A stretch of 13,392 nt of DNA, from the NCBI GenBank assembly GCA_014728975.1, contig WJKQ01000036.1, positions 1-13,392 on the forward strand, written 5' to 3'. The notes beneath the pieces were generated by a model. The model saw only the letters and a program-made list of their open reading frames with translations, was not told the origin of the DNA and did no database searches. Origin of the DNA: Candidatus Peregrinibacteria bacterium. Its GTDB lineage: Bacteria > Patescibacteriota > Gracilibacteria > UBA1369 > LOWO2-01-FULL-3. Below are positions 1 through 6,726 of the stretch, piece by piece (position 1 is the stretch's first letter; the number at the start of each line of letters is the position of its first letter). The position numbers were made by a program, and so were the translations under genes.

Positions 1-357
1 AGTGAAGATGATGATGAAACTACAGGAATAAATATTATAAAAAGTATTCTTTCCGCGCCTTTGATGATGATTGCTGAGAATGCAGGGAAAGATGGTGCCG
101 TTATACTTGATAAAGTTATAAATTCAAAAGATGGTGTTGGTTATGATGCGTCCAAAGATCAATATGTGGATATGGTTGAAAAAGGAATTATTGATCCAAA
201 AATGGTTGTCAGAAGTGCTATTGAAAATGCTGCAAGTGTAGCTGCAATATTTTTGACCATGGAAGGAGCGATTTCCGATATTCCTGAAGAAAAGAAAGAA
301 TCTCCAGCGGAAGGCGGTGCTCCGGGAATGGGCGCAGGGATGCCCGGTATGATGTAA
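1..357 (+). CDS. groEL: Chaperonin GroEL (Hsp60), C-terminal fragment, 5' end outside window
   Basis: This is the last 118 codons of the 60-kDa chaperonin, the ATP-driven double-ring chamber that folds cytosolic proteins with GroES. The frame is open to the first base of the window, so the gene is cut by the window edge and not truncated. The visible part is the end of the equatorial domain: a segment beginning GINIIKSILSAPL matches the GIKVALRAMEAPL region of E. coli GroEL, and IDPKMVVRSAIENAASVA matches the DPTKVTRSALQYAASVA helix used for ring contacts. The protein ends in the Gly/Met-rich tail typical of GroEL (GMGAGMPGMM), which lines the cavity floor. The stop is TAA, with an intrinsic terminator directly after it. 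Identification is secure; whether groES lies upstream cannot be seen. Confidence 0.97.
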   Translation, partial: SEDDDETTGINIIKSILSAPLMMIAENAGKDGAVILDKVINSKDGVGYDASKDQYVDMVEKGIIDPKMVVRSAIENAASVAAIFLTMEGAISDIPEEKKESPAEGGAPGMGAGMPGMM

Positions 358-379
358 ATAATTAACGTGAATTAAACAG

Positions 380-407
380 GCCGCCTTGGAAAAAAGGCGG
401 CTTTTTT
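380..407 (+). terminator. Rho-independent terminator of groEL
   Basis: A perfect 8-bp stem (GCCGCCTT at 380-387 pairing with AAGGCGGC at 394-401) encloses a 6-nt GGAAAA loop and is followed by six T residues (402-407). It sits 22 bases after the groEL stop, so it should end the groEL transcript and insulate it from the next gene, which has its own promoter. It is the only textbook intrinsic terminator I found in the window. Confidence 0.93.
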
Positions 408-422
408 GTAATTAAGCTGTCT

Positions 423-451
423 TTGACTGGTATGCTGAAATATGCTATAAT
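423..451 (+). promoter_or_regulatory. Near-consensus extended -10 sigma70-type promoter for the 1491-aa surface protein
   Basis: TTGACT (-35, 423-428) is separated by exactly 17 bases from TATAAT (-10, 446-451). A TG dinucleotide at 443-444 gives an extended -10 (TGCTATAAT). Transcription would be expected to begin near 458, leaving a 5' leader of only about 20 bases of A/T-rich sequence before the ATG at 479, with no Shine-Dalgarno motif. The match to the vegetative consensus suggests strong, largely constitutive expression. No operator-like repeat is evident around it. Confidence 0.85.
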
Positions 452-478
452 ATATAAATAAAAATAAAAACAAAAAAT

Positions 479-3400
479 ATGTATATTAATAGTGTTTTTC
501 TTTATTTAAAGCGTTTTGTTGTACTTTTTTTTGTGTTTGCGCTTTTTATGAATACTGTATTTGCCGCTGACTGGTACGTGGATTCCAATGCCGATAATGA
601 TCCTGATACATGTACTGCGGGAGAAAATGCAAATGATGATAACTGTACGTTTAGAGATGCTGTATCTCAAATGGCGAACGGTGATACTGTTTATTTTTTG
701 GAGGATGAAGCGATTGTTAATACGGGAGGAACTTATACTCTTGATGATGATAATGTAACTGTGGACGGTACGACAGGCGGTTATACTGTTGAACTTGATG
801 GGAATGGTGCTGTCGCGCCCGGTCTGAATATTAATGCTGATGGAGTAACGGTTAAGGGGCTTTATGTGTATGATTTTTCCGGTAACGGTATTTTGGTTAG
901 CAGCTTAGCTGATGAAACAACGGTGGAAGATGTTGTATTGGGGCTTGATCCTTCTGAAACGATAAAATCAAATTCTGTGGGAATACGCGTAAGTGGAACA
1001 GACACTTTATTGGATGGTGTTGTTTCAAGCGGAAACGATAGAGGTGTTAATATACCCGATACAGCTCAAGATATTACTATCAATAATAGCAAAATAGGTA
1101 CTGACAGTACCGGTACTCAGAATAAAGGAAATACAGGATACGGTATTCATATTTTGGGAGGTAATCCTCATAATCTGAATGGTGATGCTGGAGGTGCGGG
1201 AGGTGAAGGTTTGACTGTTCAAAACAGTGTTATTTCCGGAAACACTGAAGGTATCTATTTTAACAATACCGCTGGAGGTATTAGCGGCGATGTAGATATT
1301 AACAACAATAAAATCGGAGTTGATATAACTGGAGATACGGCGATTGCTAATGGAAATAGCGGGATAGATACAAATGTAAGTTTAACTGATGGTGTTAATT
1401 GGACCGTTGATAATAATGTTATTTCGGGTAATACGGATGATGGTGTTTCTATTGATGACGGTACTTCCGCGGTTATCACTAATAATTATATCGGTACGGA
1501 TCATGATGGAGATGCTTCAATCGGAAACGGCAATGATGGTCTTTTTGTAGATTCGGGTAGTGTAAGTATTGAAAATAACGTTATTTCTTCCAATGGTCAG
1601 AAGGGTATAGCAATGAGTGTGGCGGAGGATACAAATTCTGTCACTATTAAAGGTAATAAAGTTGGTGTTATAGATGACGGCACCGGTCAATATAATTCTC
1701 CGGCTTCGAATGGGGCTGATGTTGATATCAGTGGTGATATTGATGATGTAACGATCGGGGGAAGCAATCCCGGAGATCGGAATATTTTTGGCGATGGGAT
1801 TGATATAAATACGGGTACAGGAACGGGTCCTGTTGAAGTTGATAACAACTATTTTGGTGTCGGTGAAGATGGGAGCAGTAATATAGGGACAGGTGGGGTA
1901 GGTGTCGCAAGCAGTAATGACGTTGATATAACTAATAACGTGATTGGAAATTCAACAGGTTATGGAGTTCATGTTACAGGAGGAGACGATGTGGATATAG
2001 TGGGGAATAAAATCGGAACAGAGGCGGATGGTGTCAGTGATGCATCTATACTTGCTGACGGAGTTAGGGTCGAATTAGATTCGATTAACAATGTAAATAT
2101 TGAAGATAATGTTGTTGCGGCTACAGGTCCTGCTAATGCTGGAATTAAGACAGTTTCATTACCTGGTGTAAATTCTACTACTGTTACAATTAAAGGAAAT
2201 TATATCGGCGTCGGAGGGGATGGTCAGACTACAACAGATTTAGCTAATAACAGGGGGATAGAAATCAGGTCCGGTTCGGTGACGATAGGCGGCGATAATG
2301 ATCTTGGTTCGGGAAGTCTGGGTGATGGAAATGTGATAAGTAATAATACGGGAGAGGGAGTTTTAATTACTGGTTCTTCTGTTGCTTCTGCCAATATTTT
2401 TGGAAATATTGTTGGTTTGATAAGTGATGGAACTTCCTATAATACTGCGGCCGGGAATGATGAAGGGATCAAGATTGATTCTGTCATGAATTCTGTAGTT
2501 ATAGGTGATCCGGCTGATACTAAAAGGAATATCGTTTCCGGAAACACTAATGATGGAATAGGAGTGGGGAATGCTGCTGATGTTTCTATTTATAATAACT
2601 ATATCGGAACTGATTATGATGGAATCAGTGCTGTTCCAAATGGAATGGGGATATTGTCTTCAATTTCATCATTATTAAGGATCGGAAATGAATCGATTGC
2701 GGATTCGGGCAATGTTATCAGCGGTAATAGCGGCGCGGGAATTTCATCGATTTTGTCAGGCAATGTTATTATTCAGGGGAACTATATTGGTGTAGATGCT
2801 ACGGGAGAAACAGGATTAGCTAATAATTTTGGTATTTCCTCAATGTATACCTCGAATTTTTCAGTAGGAGGTAATGATATTAACGATCCTGCCAAGTCTA
2901 ATGTTATTTCCGGAAATGGCGACTATGGTATATATGCTGTTGGCAACAACGATAATATAATTGCCGGAAATTATATTGGCACGGATAAGGATGGAGATAC
3001 CGCCATACCAAATTATGATACCGGCGGGGGAGGTCTTCCGGGAATGCCGAGTTTTAATCCGGGGAGCGGAATATTTATTATGGATGCCGGATTGATGGGG
3101 CCGCCGCCTGTTTTGAACGGAGCAAAAATTGGCGGCAGTGGTGCTAACACTTCGTGGAGAAATGTAATTGCCGGCAACGAAGGAGCCGGAATATTTATTT
3201 CACATGAAGATGGTACTCATGGACTGCCTGTCGGAGGCGGACAGGACTGGTCGACCGGTTATATTCAAAATAATTATTTGGGTGTTGGAGGAGATGGAAG
3301 CACCAGAATAGCTAACGGAGGTCCCGAGATTTATGTTGATAATAAGGATTCTACTACAGCCCATATAAGCAATATAAATATAGGCGGTTCCGATAATGTA

Positions 3401-4954
3401 ATAAATAATTCTGATCACGATTCACTTTATTTTGATGATATCGCCGCGAATACAATCGCGAATTATGCTTCTTTGGTTAATGATAACAATTGGACGGCAA
3501 CTTGTTCGGATACGGGATATTCGTATTACTTGAGTTATGTGTCCGGTGTTTTAAACGATTCTTCAACGCTTCCTGTTTGTACAGTACCTCCTTCGGGAGG
3601 TGGCGGATCCGCTTTGCCGGTTATCGTTGCCATGGAAGAAGGTATGGATGAAGAAGAATTTGAGGAAGAAAAAGAAATTGAAGAGGAAGTTAAAGAAGAG
3701 ATCGAGGAAGAGTTTGAAGAAGAGGTTGAGGAAGAAGTCGAAGAGGAAATTGAAGAAGAGGTTGAGGAAAGGTTTGAAGAAGAGGTAGAAGAGGAAGAGG
3801 TTAGGGAGGAAGAGATCTATGAAGAAAGAGAAGAAGTTGGTGAGGAGGGTGTTGAACCGGAACAGGAGACGTTTATCGAACATGATGATATAGATAATAA
3901 TATGGTTTCGGATGAATTGCAGAGAAGGAAGGGGTGGGATCTTTACAACAATGATCAGGATGAGGATAACTTTGGTATAGCTGATGAGCTTTTCTTCGGT
4001 ACCGATCCCGCAGAGAAAGATATTTGTGAACCTTTGACCTATGCAGCGGTTTTGAATCTGGAAGCGGAGACCACGGGTCCTTCTCCATTGGTTAAAATGG
4101 CTGGTCCTGCCGGATACGAAGCGGATTTAATTCTTCTCGATGAAAACGGCAATGAACTTGAAAATCTTGGCTCTGTTGAGTTTATGGAAGATTTCACGGC
4201 TGAAATGGTTCCTGAGGAGCCTCTGGATGAAGGTAGTTTTCAAATAGTTCTTGAAGGAGTTGATGGAGCTGTTGGTCCTGTTTCGGAATTTAGCGTTGAT
4301 TTAAATGCTGAAAATATTGGATACGAGAAAGAGGAAGAAGAAGAAGAGGGACTTTATTCTGAAATGCCTTCAAATCTTGATATACCGATTCTTGAAAACG
4401 GTTATGTCTGTGAATATTTAAGTGAACCGAGAGTCACAAATCTGGATGGTGCGGTTGTTAATAGTGAACCTCTGATAAGAATGGCAGGTCCTGTTGGCAG
4501 AGAATATAATGTCATATTGGTTGACGGGGCCGAAAACAGAAAAAATCTTGATAGTGTTATTTTTGATGAAAGTTATAAAGCGTTTTTAAAAATAGAAGAA
4601 GAACTTTCAGATGGTGAATATAGGATATTGCTGGAAAAAGTAGATGAGGGTACGTCCGGTCCTGAAGCCAAATTTGTGGTTGATTCCACAAAGAAAATTA
4701 AGACTCCGAAAATGGAGATTGTAGAGGAAGAAGAATTACTGGTGAGAGGGAACGCTGATCCGGATGTAATTTTATTCGCGACCTGGGAAAGTGTGATTTT
4801 GTCTTCTGTGGTGCTTTCAGATGCTTCTCAGGGAGAGTTTAAGCTTGATGTCCCCGATGAACTTCCCGAAGGTTCTCATGAGGTGCTTGTTTATGCCTTA
4901 AATGAACGAAATAATATTATCAGTAATGTTACGCGTCTGGTGTTTGAAAAGTAA
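479..4954 (+). CDS. Giant secreted beta-helix surface protein with acidic rod, TSP3-like and Ig-like C-terminal domains
   Basis: A 1491-aa exported protein. Residues 1-29 form a signal peptide (KR followed by a long hydrophobic core, ending VFA before ADWY). Residues 31-75 resemble a CSLREA-type N-terminal domain (WYVDSNAD, and CTFRDAV in place of CSLREAI, with Cys45 and Cys56). Residues ~75-1010 are a right-handed parallel beta-helix built of N-Y-I-G-x-D-x-x-G and N-V-I-S-G-N repeats. A Cys-containing strand segment and a PPSGGGGS linker (~1037) lead to a Glu-rich segment (1053-1130). A TSP3/EF-hand-like acidic loop region follows (1135-1177, ending FFGTDP), then two copies of one domain (1183-1278, 1311-1407) and an Ig-like domain (~1410-1491). 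No transmembrane anchor, LPXTG or sorting signal is visible at the C-terminus, so how it stays on the cell is unknown. It is probably a monocistronic adhesin or surface-layer-like filament; a polysaccharide-active role (beta-helices include lyases) is possible, but I see no catalytic motif. Confidence 0.9.
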   Translation: MYINSVFLYLKRFVVLFFVFALFMNTVFAADWYVDSNADNDPDTCTAGENANDDNCTFRDAVSQMANGDTVYFLEDEAIVNTGGTYTLDDDNVTVDGTTGGYTVELDGNGAVAPGLNINADGVTVKGLYVYDFSGNGILVSSLADETTVEDVVLGLDPSETIKSNSVGIRVSGTDTLLDGVVSSGNDRGVNIPDTAQDITINNSKIGTDSTGTQNKGNTGYGIHILGGNPHNLNGDAGGAGGEGLTVQNSVISGNTEGIYFNNTAGGISGDVDINNNKIGVDITGDTAIANGNSGIDTNVSLTDGVNWTVDNNVISGNTDDGVSIDDGTSAVITNNYIGTDHDGDASIGNGNDGLFVDSGSVSIENNVISSNGQKGIAMSVAEDTNSVTIKGNKVGVIDDGTGQYNSPASNGADVDISGDIDDVTIGGSNPGDRNIFGDGIDINTGTGTGPVEVDNNYFGVGEDGSSNIGTGGVGVASSNDVDITNNVIGNSTGYGVHVTGGDDVDIVGNKIGTEADGVSDASILADGVRVELDSINNVNIEDNVVAATGPANAGIKTVSLPGVNSTTVTIKGNYIGVGGDGQTTTDLANNRGIEIRSGSVTIGGDNDLGSGSLGDGNVISNNTGEGVLITGSSVASANIFGNIVGLISDGTSYNTAAGNDEGIKIDSVMNSVVIGDPADTKRNIVSGNTNDGIGVGNAADVSIYNNYIGTDYDGISAVPNGMGILSSISSLLRIGNESIADSGNVISGNSGAGISSILSGNVIIQGNYIGVDATGETGLANNFGISSMYTSNFSVGGNDINDPAKSNVISGNGDYGIYAVGNNDNIIAGNYIGTDKDGDTAIPNYDTGGGGLPGMPSFNPGSGIFIMDAGLMGPPPVLNGAKIGGSGANTSWRNVIAGNEGAGIFISHEDGTHGLPVGGGQDWSTGYIQNNYLGVGGDGSTRIANGGPEIYVDNKDSTTAHISNINIGGSDNVINNSDHDSLYFDDIAANTIANYASLVNDNNWTATCSDTGYSYYLSYVSGVLNDSSTLPVCTVPPSGGGGSALPVIVAMEEGMDEEEFEEEKEIEEEVKEEIEEEFEEEVEEEVEEEIEEEVEERFEEEVEEEEVREEEIYEEREEVGEEGVEPEQETFIEHDDIDNNMVSDELQRRKGWDLYNNDQDEDNFGIADELFFGTDPAEKDICEPLTYAAVLNLEAETTGPSPLVKMAGPAGYEADLILLDENGNELENLGSVEFMEDFTAEMVPEEPLDEGSFQIVLEGVDGAVGPVSEFSVDLNAENIGYEKEEEEEEGLYSEMPSNLDIPILENGYVCEYLSEPRVTNLDGAVVNSEPLIRMAGPVGREYNVILVDGAENRKNLDSVIFDESYKAFLKIEEELSDGEYRILLEKVDEGTSGPEAKFVVDSTKKIKTPKMEIVEEEELLVRGNADPDVILFATWESVILSSVVLSDASQGEFKLDVPDELPEGSHEVLVYALNERNNIISNVTRLVFEK
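1082..3310 (+). repeat. About twelve ~64-residue beta-helix super-repeats (N-x-[IVLF]-G signature)
   Basis: Within the surface protein the signature N-[YK]-[IVFL]-G-x-x-x-[DT]-G recurs twelve times. The codons of its Gly lie at 1097, 1316, 1493, 1664, 1856, 2015, 2207, 2414, 2606, 2789, 2978 and 3281. Spacings are 53-73 residues except the last (101 residues, where a Gly/Pro-rich insertion GGGGLPGMPSFNPGSG lies); the median is 64. Each unit usually also carries an N-V-I-S-G-N turn, so a unit corresponds to about three rungs of a right-handed beta-helix. The repeats are diverged at the DNA level, so recent slippage is not indicated. Confidence 0.85.
3677..3787 (+). repeat. 12-nt / 4-residue periodic Glu-rich repeat (EEE plus V, I or F)
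   Basis: Residues 1067-1103 of the surface protein repeat the pattern hydrophobic-E-E-E with a Val, Ile or Phe at exactly every fourth position, ten in a row (1067, 1071, 1075 and so on to 1103). Only one Lys and one Arg interrupt the Glu positions. At the DNA level this is a degenerate 12-base repeat with GAA and GAG mixed freely, so it is maintained as protein and is not a fresh slippage array. It is likely a long, highly acidic helix or extended rod between the beta-helix and the C-terminal domains. Confidence 0.9.
4025..4699 (+). repeat. Tandem duplication of a ~95-residue domain in the surface protein
   Basis: Two copies, residues ~1183-1278 and ~1311-1407, each begin with C-E-x-L and share the core L-[VI]-[KR]-MAGP-x-G-x-E, then [ILV]-L-[LV]-D, a NL-x-SV-x-F strand, a DG/EG-[ES]-[FY] turn and a final F-x-VD. 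They are separated by a short acidic linker (KEEEEEEG). The alternating strand pattern suggests beta-sandwich modules. The sequences have diverged, so this is an old intragenic duplication. I cannot name the family. Confidence 0.8.
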
Positions 4955-5023
4955 ATTTTTCACTTCTTTTACTTGTTGTTAAGATATGATAAACTTTTCC
5001 AAGGTATTTAATGAATTTTTTTT

Positions 5024-5407
5024 ATGCTGCCCGATGAAGGTACAATTAATCTTCGAAAAGATGAATCTGATGATGAGGCAGAATTTAGAATAGGTAAAGT
5101 GGATGAATCCAAGCAGCGGCTTGTTGGTAATGTTGAAGCTGCTTCTATGACCCGGGCTGAGGAAGCCGCACTGACTCCTCATACCAAAGTTAAGGTGAAG
5201 TTTGATAAATTCGTGAATTTGGTAGCCACCCATGCTTATGAGGAAATTTTTGATAAGCATTTGGATGAGGATGTGATTATAAGTACCGATCTTCTGACTG
5301 ACCTTGCAAATGCTCATGAAGAGAAGCAGGACAGAAAGATGCCTGTTATATTTTTGGTCGGTATTTTGTTAGGGGTGGTATTGACCTGGATACTTTTAAG
5401 AACTTAA
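5024..5407 (+). CDS. Unknown 127-aa protein with a single C-terminal membrane helix
   Basis: I do not recognise this protein. The first ~105 residues are hydrophilic and charged (acidic stretch DESDDEAE near residue 14, mixed charge after), without a signal peptide. Residues ~107-125 (PVIFLVGILLGVVLTWILL) form one strong membrane helix that ends two residues before the C-terminus, so the predicted topology is tail-anchored with the soluble part in the cytoplasm. An in-frame TGA at 5012 leaves ATG 5024 as the first available start; it is preceded by a T tract and no Shine-Dalgarno motif. Its stop lies 4 bases before pyrH, so the two are almost certainly co-transcribed. In many bacteria rpsB-tsf precede pyrH; here this gene takes that place. 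A possible -10 (TATGAT, 4985-4990) lies upstream but lacks a good -35. It could be a small membrane adaptor or scaffold, but nothing in the sequence fixes a role. Confidence 0.85.
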   Translation: MLPDEGTINLRKDESDDEAEFRIGKVDESKQRLVGNVEAASMTRAEEAALTPHTKVKVKFDKFVNLVATHAYEEIFDKHLDEDVIISTDLLTDLANAHEEKQDRKMPVIFLVGILLGVVLTWILLRT

Positions 5408-5411
5408 GAAT

Positions 5412-6128
5412 ATGCCTAAAAAACTAAAATATAAACGTGTTCTTTTAAAAATATCGGGTGAGGTTTTTAAAGGGGATCTTGGATATGGAATTGATGGTGA
5501 TATTCTTTTAAATCTCGCGAAGGATGTTAAAAAACTGCAGAAAACGGGGTGCGAAATCGGGATAGTTATTGGAGGTGGAAATATATGGAGGTACAGGGAT
5601 TTTAAGCATTTGACCCTGGACAGAGTTACTTCCGATACTATGGGTATGATGGCAACGGTTATGAACGCTCTGGCTTTTGAAAGTATTGTTAAGTCTGTCG
5701 GCGCGGAAGTTCGAGCCGTGAGCAGTTTTCCATGTGAAAAGGCTATGGAAAATTATCTGCCAAAACGTTCCGGTCATCATATGGATCAAAAACGCATTGT
5801 CATTTTTGCGGGAGGAACAGGAAGTCCTTTTTTTACAACAGATTCAGCAGCAGCTTTAAGGGCTCTGGAGATGAATTGTGACGTTCTGCTAAAAGCAACC
5901 AAAGTGGATTATGTTTATGATAAGGATCCTATGAAATATAGAAATGCAAAGAAGTTTACAAAAATAAGTTATCAGGAAGTTATTGAAAGGGGGCTTGGTA
6001 TAATGGATTTAACCTGTGCGTCTTTATGCAAAGCCGGCGGTCTTCCGATGCTTGTTTTTAATATAAATAAAAAGGGAAATATAGAAAAAGCTGTGACCGG
6101 AAGTAAAATCGGCACTATAATTACCTAA
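5412..6128 (+). CDS. pyrH: UMP kinase (uridylate kinase)
   Basis: 238 aa, the usual length for the bacterial amino-acid-kinase-fold UMP kinase, which phosphorylates UMP to UDP with ATP in pyrimidine nucleotide synthesis and acts as a cytosolic hexamer. The N-terminal KRVLLKISGE motif (residues 8-17) supplies the phosphate-binding Lys. GGGN (54-57), the DRVTSDTMGMMATVMNALA segment (from residue 70) and GGTGSPFFTTD (134-144) form the UMP site, and LKATKVDYVYDKDP (160-173) is the nucleotide-binding loop. The usual GTGNPFFTTD has Ser in place of Asn at residue 138, and GGGNIWRY replaces the more common GGGNIFRG. The gene begins 4 bases after the preceding stop and is followed by frr after 24 bases, the conserved pyrH-frr pairing. 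Start ATG 5412 gives the expected N-terminus although no Shine-Dalgarno is present. Confidence 0.97.
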   Translation: MPKKLKYKRVLLKISGEVFKGDLGYGIDGDILLNLAKDVKKLQKTGCEIGIVIGGGNIWRYRDFKHLTLDRVTSDTMGMMATVMNALAFESIVKSVGAEVRAVSSFPCEKAMENYLPKRSGHHMDQKRIVIFAGGTGSPFFTTDSAAALRALEMNCDVLLKATKVDYVYDKDPMKYRNAKKFTKISYQEVIERGLGIMDLTCASLCKAGGLPMLVFNINKKGNIEKAVTGSKIGTIIT

Positions 6129-6152
6129 CAACTGTTAATTAACTAATTAAAT

Positions 6153-6713
6153 ATGACTGTTCAAGATGCTATTTCTACGGCTATCAATGAATTTAAGAAA
6201 ACTGTCGATCATCTGAAGGATGAGTTTGGGAGGCTTCAGGTGGGGCGTGCAAGTTCTTCTTTGGTTGAGAATATACCGATTGAGGTATATGGTACCACTC
6301 AGCCGTTAAAAGCTGTTGCGAGTATTTCTATCCCCGAGCCGAGAACCATACAGATTCAGCCCTGGGATAAAGGATCTCTTGCTGAAGTTGAAAAGGCGAT
6401 TGTTGGAATCGGTACCGGCTTAAATCCGGTTAACGATGGAGTTTCTATCAGGATTAATATTCCTCCGTTAACGGAAGAGAGAAGAAAGGAATTAACAAAG
6501 CACGTAAAAGAATTGGCTGAGGATGCCCGTATTTCCGTAAGAAATGCAAGACAGGAAGCTCATAATTCATTCAAAAGTATGAAGGAGAGCAGTAAAATAA
6601 CCGAAGACGATTTTTACAAAGCCGATAAACGGCTTCAGGAAAAAGTCGAGGAGATTAATGATGAAATCGACAGTTTGGCTGAGGCCAAGGAAAAAGACGT
6701 TATGACCGTATAA
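6153..6713 (+). CDS. frr: Ribosome recycling factor
   Basis: 186 aa, the family's normal length. RRF acts with EF-G to split the post-termination ribosome into subunits. The sequence shows the three-helix-bundle domain with the inserted beta-domain: VGRASSSLVENIPIEVYG (residues 30-47) and the conserved EPRTIQIQPWDK (62-73) in domain II, then NPVNDGVSIRINIPPLTEER (91-110), and the domain I helix with VRNARQEAH (129-137), which contains the conserved Arg that contacts 23S rRNA. It is 24 bases downstream of pyrH and 13 bases upstream of the site-2 protease gene, consistent with one operon. The leader before ATG 6153 is A/T only (TTAACTAATTAAAT), again without a Shine-Dalgarno motif. Confidence 0.97.
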   Translation: MTVQDAISTAINEFKKTVDHLKDEFGRLQVGRASSSLVENIPIEVYGTTQPLKAVASISIPEPRTIQIQPWDKGSLAEVEKAIVGIGTGLNPVNDGVSIRINIPPLTEERRKELTKHVKELAEDARISVRNARQEAHNSFKSMKESSKITEDDFYKADKRLQEKVEEINDEIDSLAEAKEKDVMTV

Positions 6714-6726
6714 TTTTACTAATTTT

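Noticed and set aside
1082..3310. CRISPR array or tandem DNA repeat in the beta-helix region
   Set aside because: The periodicity is in the protein sequence (N-x-I-G-type signatures). The DNA units differ in length and sequence, and there are no identical direct repeats with spacers.
3563..3883. Minus-strand 106-codon frame rich in Phe and Leu opposite the acidic repeat
   Set aside because: It is the antisense image of the GAA/GAG repeat (reverse complement TTC/CTC/TTT), so its FLNLFF pattern is a by-product. It has no start context or homology I recognise.
4949..4974. Terminator after the surface-protein gene
   Set aside because: AAGTAAA and TTTACTT could pair, but the stem is A/T-rich with an 11-base or longer loop and is not followed by a T tract.
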